58,862 bases of DNA from Prorocentrum cordatum (GCA_963575745.1 CAUYUJ010005746.1:1-58862), one strand, 5' to 3'; positions 39,691 through 51,945 are shown, counted from the stretch's first letter. Notes: a model not told the origin generated them from the letters alone. Translations and numbers: made by a program.

Positions 39691-41589
39691 GCGGCGCGCA
39701 GGCGGAGGGGGCAGGCGATATGTCACTGCCGAAAAGCATATATTCATCGGCGGCGGCGCCAGCGGCAAGGGCGCCGACTGCGGCGGCGAGCCAATCGGCG
39801 CATGAGAAGTGCGAGCGCACCCGCGCGCCCCCTGAACCCGAAAGCCCGTCCAGCCAACCAACCAGCAAACCAGCCAGCCAAGGGCCAGGGGCCACTGGGC
39901 GGCCGCCAAATGCGCAACCGTCGCCACTTTCTCTTGCGGGGGCGGGGCTTGCCGAGAGGCATATGGGAATAAGGCGGGCCGTGCGCTGGCTGCCAGCGAA
40001 CCATTTCCACGAACCGATGGGCCCTATCGGCATGTGAAATGGAACTTCCCAAGCCCACGGGCCCCGAGAAACCCAGCGGAGTGCCCCGTGGTGGACCCGG
40101 AGGTCCGCCCAGACGGGCCCAAAGGGCGCCGTTAGGAGGAGGCCACGCGGGGACCAGACGCTGGGGCCGAGGAGGATTAGAGGAGGAGGAGGAGGTGGGC
40201 GATTTTTGGCCTCCAGGTCCCTCGTCGTCGCCGCGGCCGGACTCGCCTTCGAAATTCGGCCCGTCAGAACGCGCAACTTGCGTGCAGCAAAAAAAAGAAA
40301 GGGAGGCGAGGCTCCCCCCAAAAGCAGCCCCCTCAGGCGCAGTGCCCGTAAAGGGAGGGGCCGCTCTCCTGGGGCCCGTCTTCCCCTCCGAACGGAAGGT
40401 GCGGAAGGGCGCCCCCCTCTGTCCACCCTCGCCCCAGCGAAGGTGGACAAAGGGAACGGAGTGGGGGGGTTGGTCCTGCTAGCAGCAGTATGCACCGCTG
40501 GTCACAGGCCATGGGGCGCTGCACCCCAATGGGAATGCAACGATGCAGTAAGGGCCCTTCCCATCCCTTGCGAGGGGGAAGAAGGGCCCATACCACGACC
40601 CCCATGGTCGCCATATGTGCACCTGCTACTGTACCCCCGACGGTGCCCGAGGAGGAGAAGTAGGGATACCTAGAAGCCCCGAGGTCCCCATGCAGCCCCA
40701 TGGAAACCCTCCAGAGCCAGATGGGGGCGGCGGCCCTGAGGAACCAGCGGGGCCCAAAGGCCCGAGGCCACCTCCCCCACCCCCCGACCCCCGAGGCCTC
40801 TTGAGGCGTCTCCAGAGCCCAATGGGATCCATTGGAAACCATCGGTGCCCATCAGAAGCCATGGTCCATGTGAGGCTTCTGAAAACCCTGCGGCGCCACC
40901 AGCGGGCCCCGCTTGGGCTTATCCAAAACACCCCATTTGACCCCGCTGGGGCCGCGGAGGTGCCCCCAGACACCCTGAACCCCAGCGGGCCCATAGGAGG
41001 GGAGCCAAGGAGCTCCGCCCAAATCGGCCCACCCCTCACGCGGATCGTCGGCGTCGGTGCGGCGAAGGGCGGACGGCCTGATCCCGCGCGGCGCTTGGTT
41101 GCCGCTGCGCCTGCTGCTGCTGCTGCTGCTGATCCTCATCATCACCCTCCTCGTGACAATGCCGCTGGAGACAATTTCGCCAACGGTGCGCCACCTCAAA
41201 CCCCGATAAGATCAAGCGACGCGGCAGACACGTCACAATCGAAAATGGCGGCACGGTGCAATCGACTATGGCGTTCACCATCGCACAATTGAGATATCAA
41301 CATCGCTCGATGTCACAACGGGCCTTTGAATCGGGCTCTCCGCGCCACGCACTGAGAGGGGGAATGGGGAGCTCAAGTTACCGTTCGCGCTAAGCGAGTG
41401 GATGACGGGGGGGAATAGGAATGTGGAAGGGGAGTGTGGAACGGCGAGCTCAAGCAATCTGAGCCCACATCGCCTGGGCACGGTCCCACCGCCAGCAAAT
41501 CACGCGCAATTGCTCTCCTCGCAGTGCCGCTCCAGTGGCGTTCTGAAGACATCGGCGAATCGGATGCTAGATGCTCCTCGCCACTCGGC

Positions 41590-41590
<1 letters not shown>
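39691..41590. other. GC-rich spacer, no supported gene
   Basis: Gly/Pro/Arg-rich frames on both strands without domains. A short (CTG)n tract lies at about 41112-41133. Confidence 0.45.
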
Positions 41591-41592
<2 letters not shown>

Positions 41593-41671
<79 letters not shown>

Positions 41672-41799
41672 GTCGTCGTCGTCGTCGCGTCGTCGTCGTC
41701 GTCGTCGTCGTCCTCGCCCCTCGTCGTCGTCGCCGCCATCGTCGCCGTCGTCGATCTTCGTCGTCGATCTTCGTCGTCGATCTTCGTCGTCGTCGATCT

Positions 41800-41832
<33 letters not shown>

Positions 41833-41833
41833 C

Positions 41834-41868
<35 letters not shown>

Positions 41869-41874
41869 TCGGCT

Positions 41875-41907
<33 letters not shown>

Positions 41908-41915
41908 GCGTCGGC
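41593..41915 (+). repeat. (TCG)n microsatellite, imperfect
   Basis: Nearly pure TCG/GTC trinucleotides for more than 300 bp, with ATCTTCGTCG-type interruptions at 41745-41810. All six frames stay open (poly-Ser, poly-Arg, poly-Val, poly-Asp), which explains the long ORFs here. Confidence 0.95.
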
Positions 41916-42399
41916 GGTGGAAAAGGCGGGGCAAAGTCGGGAACGGGAATCACGTCCACAACTGGGTCTGAACCAGGGGAGGGCAAGGAACAGCACGAGT
42001 GGGGACGCGGCTCCAAGAGGTGATATGCAGCAGCCTGGCATAAAAGAGCAGCGATGCGCCCCGCCCCCCCACCGCCCAGCACGATCGACCCTCTGAGCCC
42101 GAAGCGGGCCCGAGCAAAGGCCCGAGACGCATTCGACGGGGATGTGGGCCAACCGCGTGCTCTTCCATGCCCGCCCCTGCTATCTCGCACGCTATTCCTG
42201 ATCCTCCTCGTCATTCTCATCCACTGCCTCATCCTATGTCTCCCCTCCCCCATCCCACCCCTCCTCCAACCAATACATGTTGGCCACTCCTGGCCATCTC
42301 CTTTTCCAGCCACCAGCGCGGTGGCGCCAGTTCCCCGAGGCGACCCGCCTCCGCGGCGGCAGGGCGCGGAGGAGCCTCGACCTAGGCTCCCAGCTAGTG
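41916..42399. other. Intergenic, no supported gene
   Basis: Downstream of the large minus-strand gene. Pyrimidine-rich patch at 42170-42300. No coding sense is seen. Confidence 0.4.
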
Positions 42400-45300
42400 C
42401 TAGTCGAAGCTGATCGCCTTGACGCACCTCTCCTTCAGCGCGGGCTGGAACTTGTCGAAGCCGCCGTACTTCTTGACCTTCTTCTCCTCTGCGGCCACGG
42501 CCTGCTGCAGCCCCATCCTGCTGAGCTTGGGCTTCGCCGTCAAGGCCAGGCAGCACGCCTTCTCCGCCGTCGTGACGTGCCACAGCGCCGCGCACGACTC
42601 GGACTCGCTCAGCACCGCAGCGTTCGGGTCGAGGCCGAACGAGCCGCACAAGGCCTTGTACGCGCCCACGGCCTCGAATGCCACGCGATAGCGCATCAGC
42701 GCGACGACGACGACGGCGGCGGCGACGACGACGACGACCACGACGACGACGATGACCACGACGTCGACGACGACGGCAAAGGCCGAGGGCGACGACGACG
42801 GCGGTGGAGGGAGGGTTGGTCGAACGCTGAGGCTGGGCAGGGCCTTGTCCATCGCCTGCACCTTCGCCTTGCCCGCCTTCATGTCGAACGAGCACAGCGC
42901 GCTGCTGAAGTGCTTGAGGACCGCATCGATCTTCGCCGACGCCTGGAGCCCATCTGTCCAGCTCTTGCCCTCCAGGGCGCCGCCAGCACACTCTTGAACG
43001 GCGTCGATGGTCTTGTTCGTATTCAACTTGCAGTCATCTACCACCAGCCCGCTCAGCACCTTCGCCGTCTTCTTCCAGCCCTCAACCTTGATCGCCATCA
43101 GATTGAACTGCTCGGGGATCTTGTTGGGGTTGAAGCCCTTGTACTGGTCCCAAAACTTGTCGTACCCGTCGATGGCGCCGAAGATGTCCTTGCAACACTG
43201 CTCTGCGTCAGCGTGCTGCGAGCGCTCCACGTCGTCAGAGCCGAGCTTCATCACCGCGCCTGCTTTGGCCTGAGCGCTCTGGTAGTACCTGATGATGTTG
43301 TAGGTCGCATCGTGAATGTTCTTGTGGGGGGCCCCATGGCGGATGACGACAGGCTGCAACGACGTCATCGCCAGCATCCCCTCATTGATGAAGCGCTGCT
43401 GTGCCTCATCGGGGTCATCCTGCAGCAGATGGCCCGTCACGCTGGCGGCGATGCTCATGTACACCAGTTCGGCCGCCTCGCGCACCAGCGGAGTAGGCTC
43501 CATGCCACTGAAGTTCTCGCACGCCACTTTCAAGGCCGCGCACTGCTCAGAAGTGACGTCGTCCGAAGCTTTGATAGAGCTCAGCGCGTTGTCCAAGGCG
43601 CTGAGCTTCTGACCGAAAATCTGCGTCTGCCCCCAGGAGTGGAGTTGGGCAAGCTTGGTCTGCAGGTCATCGTCCAAAGGGAAGCATGCAGCCGCCTGCT
43701 CAACGAGCTGCTTAATGTCGTCCGTACTGGCCGACGCGCACGTCTTCGAGGGGTGGGACCTGGACTGCTCGTAATCACAGAAGAGCTGCAAAGTAGTATT
43801 CGTCATCAGCTGCGCGACGGGCGTCATGTAGCCAGGTCGGAACGACACGTTCCACTTCGGAAACTCTTGGAACGCGTGTAGGAGGACGGGCTTTACCTCG
43901 CCAAAGCCCGCGAGCAGCACGTCGCCAGGGCGCGATGCAATATCCGCCAAGCTGGTGATGGTTTCGTTGGCGTCCTCGAGGTACTTGGATGCTGTCTTCT
44001 GGTAGCGCTTGAAGTCCTCCAGCTCCGAGGAATAGAATGCCGAATCGTAGATTGATGCATGGAGGACCTGTGCAATGTCATCCGAGTTAGCCTTGGAAGC
44101 TGCCATTTCGTCGAGCTCCGCGATGGACTCGCCGACGAAGCTCGACAAGATCTCGATGCCCTCGCGGTGGAGCGCGCAATGCATCACCTTCAGGGCCGTA
44201 AGCAGCGCGAAGAAGTCATTGCTGTACCTCTCTGGAATAGCGGAGCTCCTCAGGTCGAGCTTGATGGTGATACTGACGTAGTTTACCATTACCTTCAGGC
44301 GCTGCTGATTGGAACCATCGTTGTCGAGAAGAGGGGTGACGATGCCCTTCGCGAAGAAGTCTTTGAAGAAAGCAAGGCGGCTGCAAGAGGAAAGCGAGGA
44401 CACCGTCGGATCCAAGGGGTCGAACTCAGTCTTTTCGGCATGGCCGTACGGCTTGACAAGGTCGTAGATTTGCTTCGCATCATCAGTTGACATGCGCTCG
44501 ATCGCGCCACTGAGCTTCCTGGTGAGACGCCTCTCGAGCACAACCATTTGCAGTTTGTTCGGGAAGACGGCCCTGGCGCCCTTCAGCCTTTCAAAGACCT
44601 TTGTCATTTTATCTTCGCTCGCCTCGCTGATGTTGGCAACGCTGACGTACTTCGCATCATCCACCAGCTGCATGTGCCGATTGAGCATCTTGTGCTCGTG
44701 CTCAAACTCCTTCTTGTTGCTGATCTTCCGCAGGAGCCTCTTGGCCTGGTTGTACTCCTTCCCCAGAGGCTTGTCCTCCAGCCACGCTGTGAGGTCGTTC
44801 ATTTCCTTCCAGTACATAGCTTTGCCTTTTGTGTCCTTGGGGCACGCGTCGAAAGAGGTAGCAGTGGTACGGCCGTCGTCGCCCAGACCTGGCCCGTCAT
44901 CGCCGCTGCCTTTCTCGCCATCGCCACTGTCGCCGTTGGAGGCCGCGTCGGCGTCTGCCAAGGCACCCTCGCCCTTCTCGCCGTCGTCGTCTGAGATCGC
45001 CTGGACAGCTGGGTCCGCGGTGGAGCCCGCGACTGACGAGCCGACGCCGCCCTGGGAAATGGACAAGCCAGGCCGTCGCACACCTGGCGTCGGGGACGGC
45101 GACGGCATCGGGGAGTTGTCGTAGCTGGTGCCCTTCGCGGCAGACCCTGGCGAAGCATTCCGCGAGCGGAGCTCGCCCCTGCCCGAAGCCGCGGCCCTCG
45201 CAGAGCCGCCATGAAAGCCGCCTCGGCCTGGCCGCTGATCCGATGCGGCAGGGCCGTCAGCCTCGCCCTCGGCATCCATGTCAGTGTCGTCGGCGGGGGC

Positions 45301-46364
45301 CTCATCCTTGAAAGCTGGCGCCTTGGACAGCTTGGGCACCCGCTGGAGCCAATCCATACCCTGCTCTGGATTTCTCTTCTTCCCAGACGGAGGTATCTTC
45401 ACATCGTCGACCATCCCTCGAACCGCATGATCATGCAGTAGCTCACCATGTTTACTTATCGCGTGGTCCTCGTGGAAGAGCATCCCGAGGCGCCTCGAAA
45501 CCATCCTGCCAACGCTGATGCGCGTGCGTCGGTACTGAGCGGTCCTGGGGCCGCCGATGCCGTCGATCATCAGGTACTGCGTCTCCTGATCGCCAACCTC
45601 GTTCGTGCCCTCGATCTCGTGGAGCTTCAGTTTCTTCGGCGTCGCCTTACACAGAGATTTGACCTCGCCTTCATTCAACTTCAAGAACTCGCGGTAATCC
45701 ACCATCTCGAAGAAGTGCGTGTCGCTCACATCCTCGGGTGCAAAGCTTCGCTCGGCTGGGTTGAGCTTCGCCTCGTCATCGGACTCTTTGAAGCCACGCT
45801 TGAAGTCATCATCATTCTGCAGCATAGTGACAACCTGCGACATCGACATGCAGCTGGACAAGTGCGTATCTGCCTTCTTGTAGCATTTCCCGCACAGGAG
45901 CTGGGCCGATGCCTGATCTTCGGCGTCCGTGGGTGACCATTCGTGCTCCTGGGAAAGGAACGCAAAACAAACGCGTGACTCCTCCTCCTCCCCCCCTCGG
46001 CCGCGTCTACTTCCTACTCGTCCCTTGTCGTGGCCCTCCACCCTCCCCTTATCACCCTCCGCCTCCACCTCTCAGGTTGTTTCTTCTGCCTATCCTCCTC
46101 CTACCATATATCCTCTTTACCCCGCCACAGTTTTTACCCGTGCTCACAGTCACCCTTATAACTCCTCCTCCTCCCTATCCTCATTTCCGAGTACACCCTC
46201 CCCTACCAATCCTCCAATGCGGCTGAAGATGTTTAGGGGCGCCCGTGAGGGGGTTGGGTTGAAGCGTCCTCGCTGTTGCAATCGCAGCCTACGCAGATGA
46301 TAACCTGCTTCTGCCGCTTTGCCTTTCCCTTGGGGGCTGAATGGCTGCCGTCGCGCTTGGACAT
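42400..46364 (-). CDS. Large unrecognised protein with a split Cys cluster, two exons
   Basis: Exon 1 is 46364-46269 (32 codons, ATG 46364) and exon 2 is 45948-42400 (1,183 codons including the stop), about 1,214 residues. Exon 1 is basic (SKRDGSHSAPKGKAKRQKQ) and ends CVGCDC; exon 2 opens EHEWSPT and soon gives LLCGKCYKK, so a C-x2-C...C-x2-C zinc-binding cluster is rebuilt across the intron. Next come a ~170-residue conserved-looking region, an acidic and Ser/Gly-rich linker, and a long helical region of about 700 residues (MYWKEMNDLTAWLEDKPLGK onward). The end is KKVKKYGGFDKFQPALKERC plus VKAISFD. A poly-Val tract near residue 1070 comes from a trinucleotide repeat and may be an unrecognised intron. 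The basic and zinc parts suggest a nuclear role, but no family is named. Confidence 0.7.
42700..42800 (-). repeat. (GTC)n/(GAC)n tract inside the large gene
   Basis: Imperfect GACGAC/GGCGGC/GACCAC repeats. On the coding strand they read as about 30 Val and Ala residues. The flanks are not repetitive and keep the frame. Confidence 0.75.
45949..46268 (-). other. 320-nt pyrimidine-rich intron of the large gene
   Basis: The 3' end is CCTTTCCCAG before GAGCACGAATGG. The most consistent 5' end is GCGAG/GACGCT (GA-AG type, AG/GA at both boundaries), which keeps the frame; AG/GACG versus a GC donor three bases on cannot be decided by eye. Exon 1 otherwise runs into a stop after about 43 codons. Confidence 0.5.
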
Positions 46365-46489
46365 TTGGTCGGGCGGGGGAGGGGCTGACGCGATTGCAAC
46401 TCAAAACTGGGGAACAAACCTAACTACAAGTAGCCGCTCGACCCACAATTGCAGCATATACAAGTTGGCGTCAAGAGGATGAGGGGGGA

Positions 46490-47000
46490 GGATGGGGAGA
46501 AGGAAGGGGAAGGTATGGGAGGGGGGAAGGAGGGGTAGGAGGGGGGGGGGCATGCAGAGGAGGATAAGAAAGGGAGGAAGACAGATGAAGACGCAGAGCG
46601 GGCGAGGACGGAGTAGGATAAGGAGGGTTGAGGAAGCAGAGGACGCGAGAAAAGGACGGCGAGGGGGGGGCGTAGAGGACAGGGGGAGAGGGGGGGAAGA
46701 GGTGGCAGGATGGAGGGGTGGGGGGTGATGACGGTGGCGATGGTGGTGGCAATAGTGAAGATGACAGTGACGATGGCGATTATAATGACAATGGGGATGA
46801 TGACGGATATGACGAGTATGAAGGTGACGGTGGTGATGATAATGGCGAGGTTGATGCTGATGGAGGCTATGAAGGCGATTATGAAGATGATGGCGATGGG
46901 GACTGAGATGACGATGATAATGGTGATAAGGGTGAGGGCGGTTATGATGACGACAATGCTGAGGAAGGGGAGGACGAGGAGGAACGGTGGAATCAGGAGG
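46490..47000 (+). repeat. Purine-rich and (GATGAC)-like simple repeats
   Basis: G/A-rich 46490-46720, then imperfect GATGAxGGxGATG repeats to about 46960. The Asp/Gly-rich and His-rich frames are repeat-derived. 47000-47390 holds nothing recognisable. Confidence 0.7.
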
Positions 47001-47394
47001 GGCTGCGTGGGCGGGGGGGGCAAGCGATGCCCAAATATACACCCCAGGGAGCGCCAAGATGGCTCCAAGAGCGCCTGAACGGCGCACCACGACTACCTCA
47101 AGCGGTTGTTGTAAAGGCCCAGTGCGTGGATGGGGGACACAGCTAACTGACCCCCTCCCCGCCCGAGCAAGGTCCTCTAAGATAGCCTCACGAGGGCTCC
47201 AGAAGACCCGAAGGGCCCAAGGAGGTTCGAATGCTTCCCCCCAGTGCGCCTCCGATAGAGTGCCGACAACGCGTTTCAGGATGGCCCCAAGATGCGTGCA
47301 TGATGGCTCCAACATGCTTCCAGCGTGTCTGAAAACCATCTAAATCTAAGTCTTATTCATGCTCTGCTACGACTCTTAATATCACGCATACTAC

Positions 47395-47485
47395 GCTGCT
47401 TACTCTTACTCTTACTCTTACTCTTATTCTTACTCCTACTCCTACTCCTACTCCTACTCTTACTCCTACGCGTACTCTTACAATG
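47395..47485 (+). repeat. (CTTACT)n hexanucleotide repeat
   Basis: ACTCTTACTCTTACTC then ACTCCTACTCCTAC variants. Confidence 0.9.
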
Positions 47486-47641
47486 ACTCTCACACCCTAC
47501 CCCGATGAAAGCAACTCGGCTGAGCACCCTTCCAGGGGGGGCTGGCGGGGGTGCGCGGGGCGTCGAGAATGCCGCAGCCAAGTTAACATTATCCCTTCTC
47601 CTCCTCCTTCTCCTCTTCCGCCCTCCTCCTCCTCCTCCGTC

Positions 47642-47804
47642 CACCCCCTCCGTGGGCACCATTCGCAGGGCTCGAGGGTCCTCGTTAGCTACCCTCCGCG
47701 GGGCCCTGCTCGCCGCCGCCTCCCTGGACGGGGGCGTTGATCCAAACTTCGCCGAACTCGTCGACGATGCGCTGCTCCACAAAGTGGAAGGCGCTAACTT
47801 TTGA
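47642..47804 (+). CDS. Possible C-terminal exon, unrecognised
   Basis: A forward frame encodes SLATLRGALLAAASLDGG then DPNFAELVDDALLHKVEGAN before a stop. The composition looks like an amphipathic helical protein end, unlike the low-complexity frames nearby. A pyrimidine-rich tract ends just before it (about 47600-47640), as would fit a 3' splice site. No family recognised. Confidence 0.25.
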
Positions 47805-47857
47805 GAAGGCACACGCGCCGAGCAGAGCTCATGGGCTCATGCTCGGCGCGCGGGCCG

Positions 47858-48335
47858 CTAACGGGCTACATGGTGCAGGGCCGCCCCCGCCTGTTCCAAG
47901 TGCCATTGCCAGTACTCGCGGTAATACTGGGAGCTCTGCTTCCAGGCATCCTCGTAGCCCGCGGCAGCCATTGCCTGGCCAAGTTCGCGCCAAGCTCGTC
48001 GCGCGCGTTCACACATCGCGAGCGTTTCCAAGGCCAACCGCTCCCACTCGAGGTGGAAAGGCCGCACCTCTTCGTACCACTCCATGCTGTTGTCTCCGCT
48101 GCTGGCGTGGGATGGAGCGTGGTTGGGCGGGCCCCCAAAACCCACAGTGAGCTCCTCCCCTGCAAGGCGCGGGCGCTTTGCAATAGGTTCGTCCACCGCC
48201 TCAGGGCGCCCATCTGCGGCCTCAGCGGCTGCCTCGGTCGCTCCGGTGGCCGGAGGATTTGCGGGGTCGGGAGCCGCGCCTGGGGCTCTGGGCGGGGGAC
48301 CTGATGGCGGGCGCGGCCCCCGCGCCACATTGGGG
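47858..48335 (-). CDS. Probable exon of an unrecognised protein
   Basis: The minus frame ends at a stop near 47858. It shows a Pro/Ala/Glu-rich half, a basic patch (IAKRPRLAGEE) and a C-terminal aromatic, helical segment (MEWYEEVRPFHLEWERLALE, then CERARRAWRELGQAMAAAGY and SSQYYREYWQWHLEQAG). The latter looks like real protein. The frame extends up to 48424, but a pyrimidine-rich stretch ending in AG near 48360-48370 suggests an intron boundary, so the true start is unknown. Confidence 0.4.
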
Positions 48336-48738
48336 TGCGGGCACGAGGGCGGCGGAGGCTGCTGAGAAAAAATCAACAGTGATTTGCACAACAGGAGGGC
48401 GCTGCATACGAGGAGCGGCGCCATCGGGACCGCGGGGGCGACGGATAAGATTTGGCGGCGGCTCGAACGTTGGCGCGTTCATAAGGGAAAGCCACGGCGG
48501 GCAGGTCTGAACCCACGGGCCCCGCGGCTGCGGTAAAGCAAAAGCCTACCCTCCCTCCTCCTCCTCCTCCTCCCGACTCCGCCTCCCCCCACCCCCCCAC
48601 TCCCGAGTCCCACTCGCCGCGGGCCTTCTGGCGCCCGCGGGGAGGGCGCCCCCGCATAACTTCTGGGGCCTACCGTAATAGCGGCTTCCGCCAGACACTT
48701 CATTCCAATTTACTACAGGAAACCACAGGCCCAAATTA

Positions 48739-49495
48739 ATGGGCAATGGGCAATGGGCAATGGGCAATGGGCAATGGGCAATGTGCAATGGGCAATGGGC
48801 AATGGGCAATGGGCAATGGGCAATGGGCAATGGGCAATGGGCAATGGGCAACGGGCAATGGGCAATGGGCTATGGGCAATGGGCAATGGGCGATGGGCAA
48901 TGGGCGATGGGCAATGGGCAATGGGCAATGGGCAATGGGCAATGGGCAATGGGCAATGGGCAATTGGCAATGGGCAATGGGCAATGGGCAATGAGGCAAT
49001 GGGCAATGGCGATGGGAATGGGCGATGGGCGATGGGCAATGGGCAATGGGCAATGGGCAATAGGGCCATGGGCCATGGGCCATGGGCCATGGGCCATGGG
49101 CCATGGGCCATGGGCCATGGGCCATGGGCCATGAGCCATGGGCCATGGGCATGGGCAATGGGCAATGGGCAATGGGCAATTAATGGGCAATGGGCAATGG
49201 GCAATGGGGAGTGTGCAATGGGCAGTGTGCAAAGGGCAATGGGCAATGGGCAATGGGCAATGGGCACTGGGCACTGGGCACTGACACTGGGCACTGGGCA
49301 CTGGGCACTGGGCACTGGGCACTGGGCACTGGGCACGTGCACTGGGCACTGGGCACTGGGCAATGGGCACTGGGCACTGGGCACTGGGCACTGGCACTGG
49401 GCACTGGGCAATGGTAATGGGCAATGGGCAATGGGCAATGGGCCAACGTGCAAATGTGGCATGTGAATGGCAATGGGCAAATTGGGTCAGGACCG
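48739..49495 (+). repeat. Heptanucleotide array 1 (GGGCAAT family)
   Basis: 7-bp units in blocks: GGGCAAT to about 49060, GGGCCAT 49066-49150, GGGCAAT to 49260, GGGCACT 49262-49410, then mixed. Irregular related sequence continues to 49640. Confidence 0.95.
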
Positions 49496-49639
49496 AAGTT
49501 CATGTGCAACGTCGTGGGGCAATGGGCAATGCGCAATGCAATAGGGCAATGGCCAATGCAATGGCAAATTGGCAATGGGCATGGGCAATGGGCTAGTGCA
49601 ATGTGCAATGGAGTGGGCAGTGGGGCAGATGGGCAGGGG

Positions 49640-50790
49640 CAGGGGGCAAGGGGGCATGGGGCAGGGGGCTGTTGTCAATGGCAATGGGCACTGATCTAAT
49701 GGGCCGTGGCCATTGGTCCATGGGCCATGGCCATGGGCCATGGGACCATGGGGTGGGCCATGGCCATAGGTCCATGGCAATGGCGAATGGGTATGGGCAA
49801 TGGCCAATGGCAATGGGCATGGGCAATGGGCAATGGCATGGGCAATGGGCAATAGCAGTGGGCTGGCAGTGGTCAATGGGCAATGGGCATGGGCGATGGG
49901 CGATGGGCGATGGGCGATGGGCAATGGGCCATGGGCCATGGGCCATGGGCCATGGGCCATGGGCCATGGGCCATGGGCCATGGGCCATGGGCTATGGGCA
50001 CTGGGCACTGGGCACTGGGCACTGGGCACTGGGCACTGGGCACTGGGCACTGGGCACTGGGCACTGGGCACTGGGCACTGGGCACTGGGCACTGGGCTCT
50101 GGGCACTGGGCACTGGGCACTGGGCACTGGGCACTGGGCAATGGGCAATGGGCAATGGGCAATGGGCAATGGGCAACGTGCAATGGGCAATGGGCAATGG
50201 GCAATGGGCAATGGGCAATGGGCAATGGGCAATGGGCAATGGGCAATGGGCAATGGGCAATGTGCAATGGGCAATGCGCAATGGGCAGTGGGCAGTGCGC
50301 AATGGCGATGGACGTGCCCGCGGGGCCGATGCAATGGGCCCAATCCGAAGCGCCGTGCCGAAATATGGCAATGGCAATGGCAAATGGGCAAATGGGCATG
50401 GCAATGGGCAATGGTCAATGGCAATGGGCAATGGGCCATGGGCCGATGGGCCATGGGCCATGGCCATGGCCATGGGCAATGGGCAATGGGCAATGGGTCA
50501 GTGGGCAGTGGGCACTGGGCAAATGGGCATGGCAAATGGGCCATGTGCAATGGCATGGCAATGGGCATAATGGTCAAAGGGGCAATGGGCAAGGGCATGC
50601 GCGATGGGCAATGGTCGATGGCGATGGGCGATGGGCGAATGGGCATAAGCAATGGTGGGCAATGGGCAATGGGCAATGGGCAATGGGCAATGGGCAATGG
50701 GCAATGGGCGATTGGCGATTGGCGATTGGCGATGGGCGATGGGCGATGGGCGATGGTCGATGGGCAATGGGCAATGGGCCATGGGCCATT
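49640..50790 (+). repeat. Heptanucleotide array 2
   Basis: Block order: irregular GGCCATGG words, GGGCGAT (49890-49920), GGGCCAT (49926-49990), GGGCACT (49995-50140), GGGCAAT (50140-50280), irregular, GGGCAAT (50655-50710), GGCGATTG/GGGCGAT (50708-50760). It ends sharply near 50790. Confidence 0.95.
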
Positions 50791-50799
50791 GGAAACGCC

Positions 50800-51345
50800 C
50801 CGCGCGCGCTGGCGCGCCGCCGATCGACCCGCGAGCGGCAACGGCCCACCTCGGGGAAGGCCGCTGCGCCCCGCCATGGCAGACGAGCGCTGCGCGCGCC
50901 CGTCACACATCTCGCCGCATATCAGCGCGTGAGATTTTAACGCAACGCGCGTGCGCAAATGTAAACAGCGGGCATCGCCGCGGACCTGGATGCGGCAGTA
51001 CCCTTCGCAGGGCACATGGGATACCATACAGAATTTATACAGCATTATTCCGAAACCAGAAAAACGGTGGACGCCCCCCCCCCCTGTAGATTGCGAAGAT
51101 TCAGACGCATGTCAGCCCCGTGCTCTAGTACCCAATAGGCCCCGAACGTATTCAGGATGGTCCGAAAAGCGAGCAGCTGAACTCATAATTAGTGTGCATC
51201 GCCCTATCGGCGGGCCTCTGAGCATGCGAGTGCGCCAGGTTGCTAGGTCGCCTCGCGCGCTGCGAACTGAGCGCACAAATCGCGTGGATCGCCCGCGCGG
51301 CAGGCCGTCGCTAGCTGCTGAATACAAAACATGCGTAAGTATTTC
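50800..51345. other. Spacer, no supported gene
   Basis: Mixed GC-rich sequence, no conserved frame seen. Confidence 0.4.
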
Positions 51346-51640
51346 GGTATTCGAGCTCGCGCGGCGAAGTATGTTTGAAGTATCTCGATGTTCGAGCTCG
51401 CGTGGCGAAGTATTTTTCAGGTATTTTGATGTTCGAGCTCCCGTGGCGAAGTATTTTTTAAGTATTTCGATTTTCGGGCTCGCGTGGCGAAGTATTTTTC
51501 AAGTATTTTGGTGTTCGAGCTCGCGTGGCGAAGTATTTTTTAAGTATTTCGATATTCGAGCTCGCGTGGCGAAGTATTTTTTAAGTATTTCAATGTTCGA
51601 GCTCGCGTGGCGAAGTATGTTTGAAGTATTTTCAAGTATT
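51346..51640 (+). repeat. 41-bp tandem repeat, about 7 copies
   Basis: TCGAGCTCGCGTGGCGAAGT recurs every 41 bp (51351, 51392, 51433 and on), followed by ATTTTTxAAGTATTTxGATGT. Confidence 0.9.
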
Positions 51641-51769
51641 TTGGTAAGAAAAAATAATGATTTCATACTTTTTCGCGACGTCGAAATTCACTCCATTTTC
51701 GACATACTCAAAAAATAATCAAAAAATGATACCCCGAAAACGTGGTCACTGAAAAATAGTCGCGACGAG

Positions 51770-51945
51770 TACGTGTCGGGCTGCCGTAGCCCGACGCATA
51801 CTCGCGATGTGTATTTTTCGGCCGCCCTGCGGCCGACGCATACTCGCGATGAGTATGTTTCGGCCGCCCTGCGGTCGACGCGTACTCGCGATGGGTATGT
51901 TTCGGCCACCCCTCGGCCGACGTATACTCGTTTCGACCATCGCTC
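51770..51945 (+). repeat. 42-bp tandem repeat, about 4 copies
   Basis: CGCATACTCGCGATG starts at 51795, 51837, 51879 (variant) and 51921 (variant), a 42-bp step. Each has an inverted core TCGGCCGCCCTGCGGCCGA. Confidence 0.9.

Noticed and set aside
38486-41292. Several 150-290-residue ORFs in GC-rich DNA
   Set aside because: Overlapping frames on both strands with Arg/Ala/Pro bias, no motif and no splice signals that would single one out.
41373-42152. Poly-Asp, poly-Arg and poly-Ser ORFs around the (TCG)n tract
   Set aside because: Trinucleotide repeat translation, open in all frames.
46401-47339. His/Pro-rich minus-strand ORF
   Set aside because: Arises from GATGA-type simple repeats; no domain.
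48713-49495. Very long ORFs in both strands (MGNGQWA and PIAHCPL repeats) as genes
   Set aside because: They are forced by a 7-bp repeat without stop codons in any frame; no non-repetitive coding sequence is attached.
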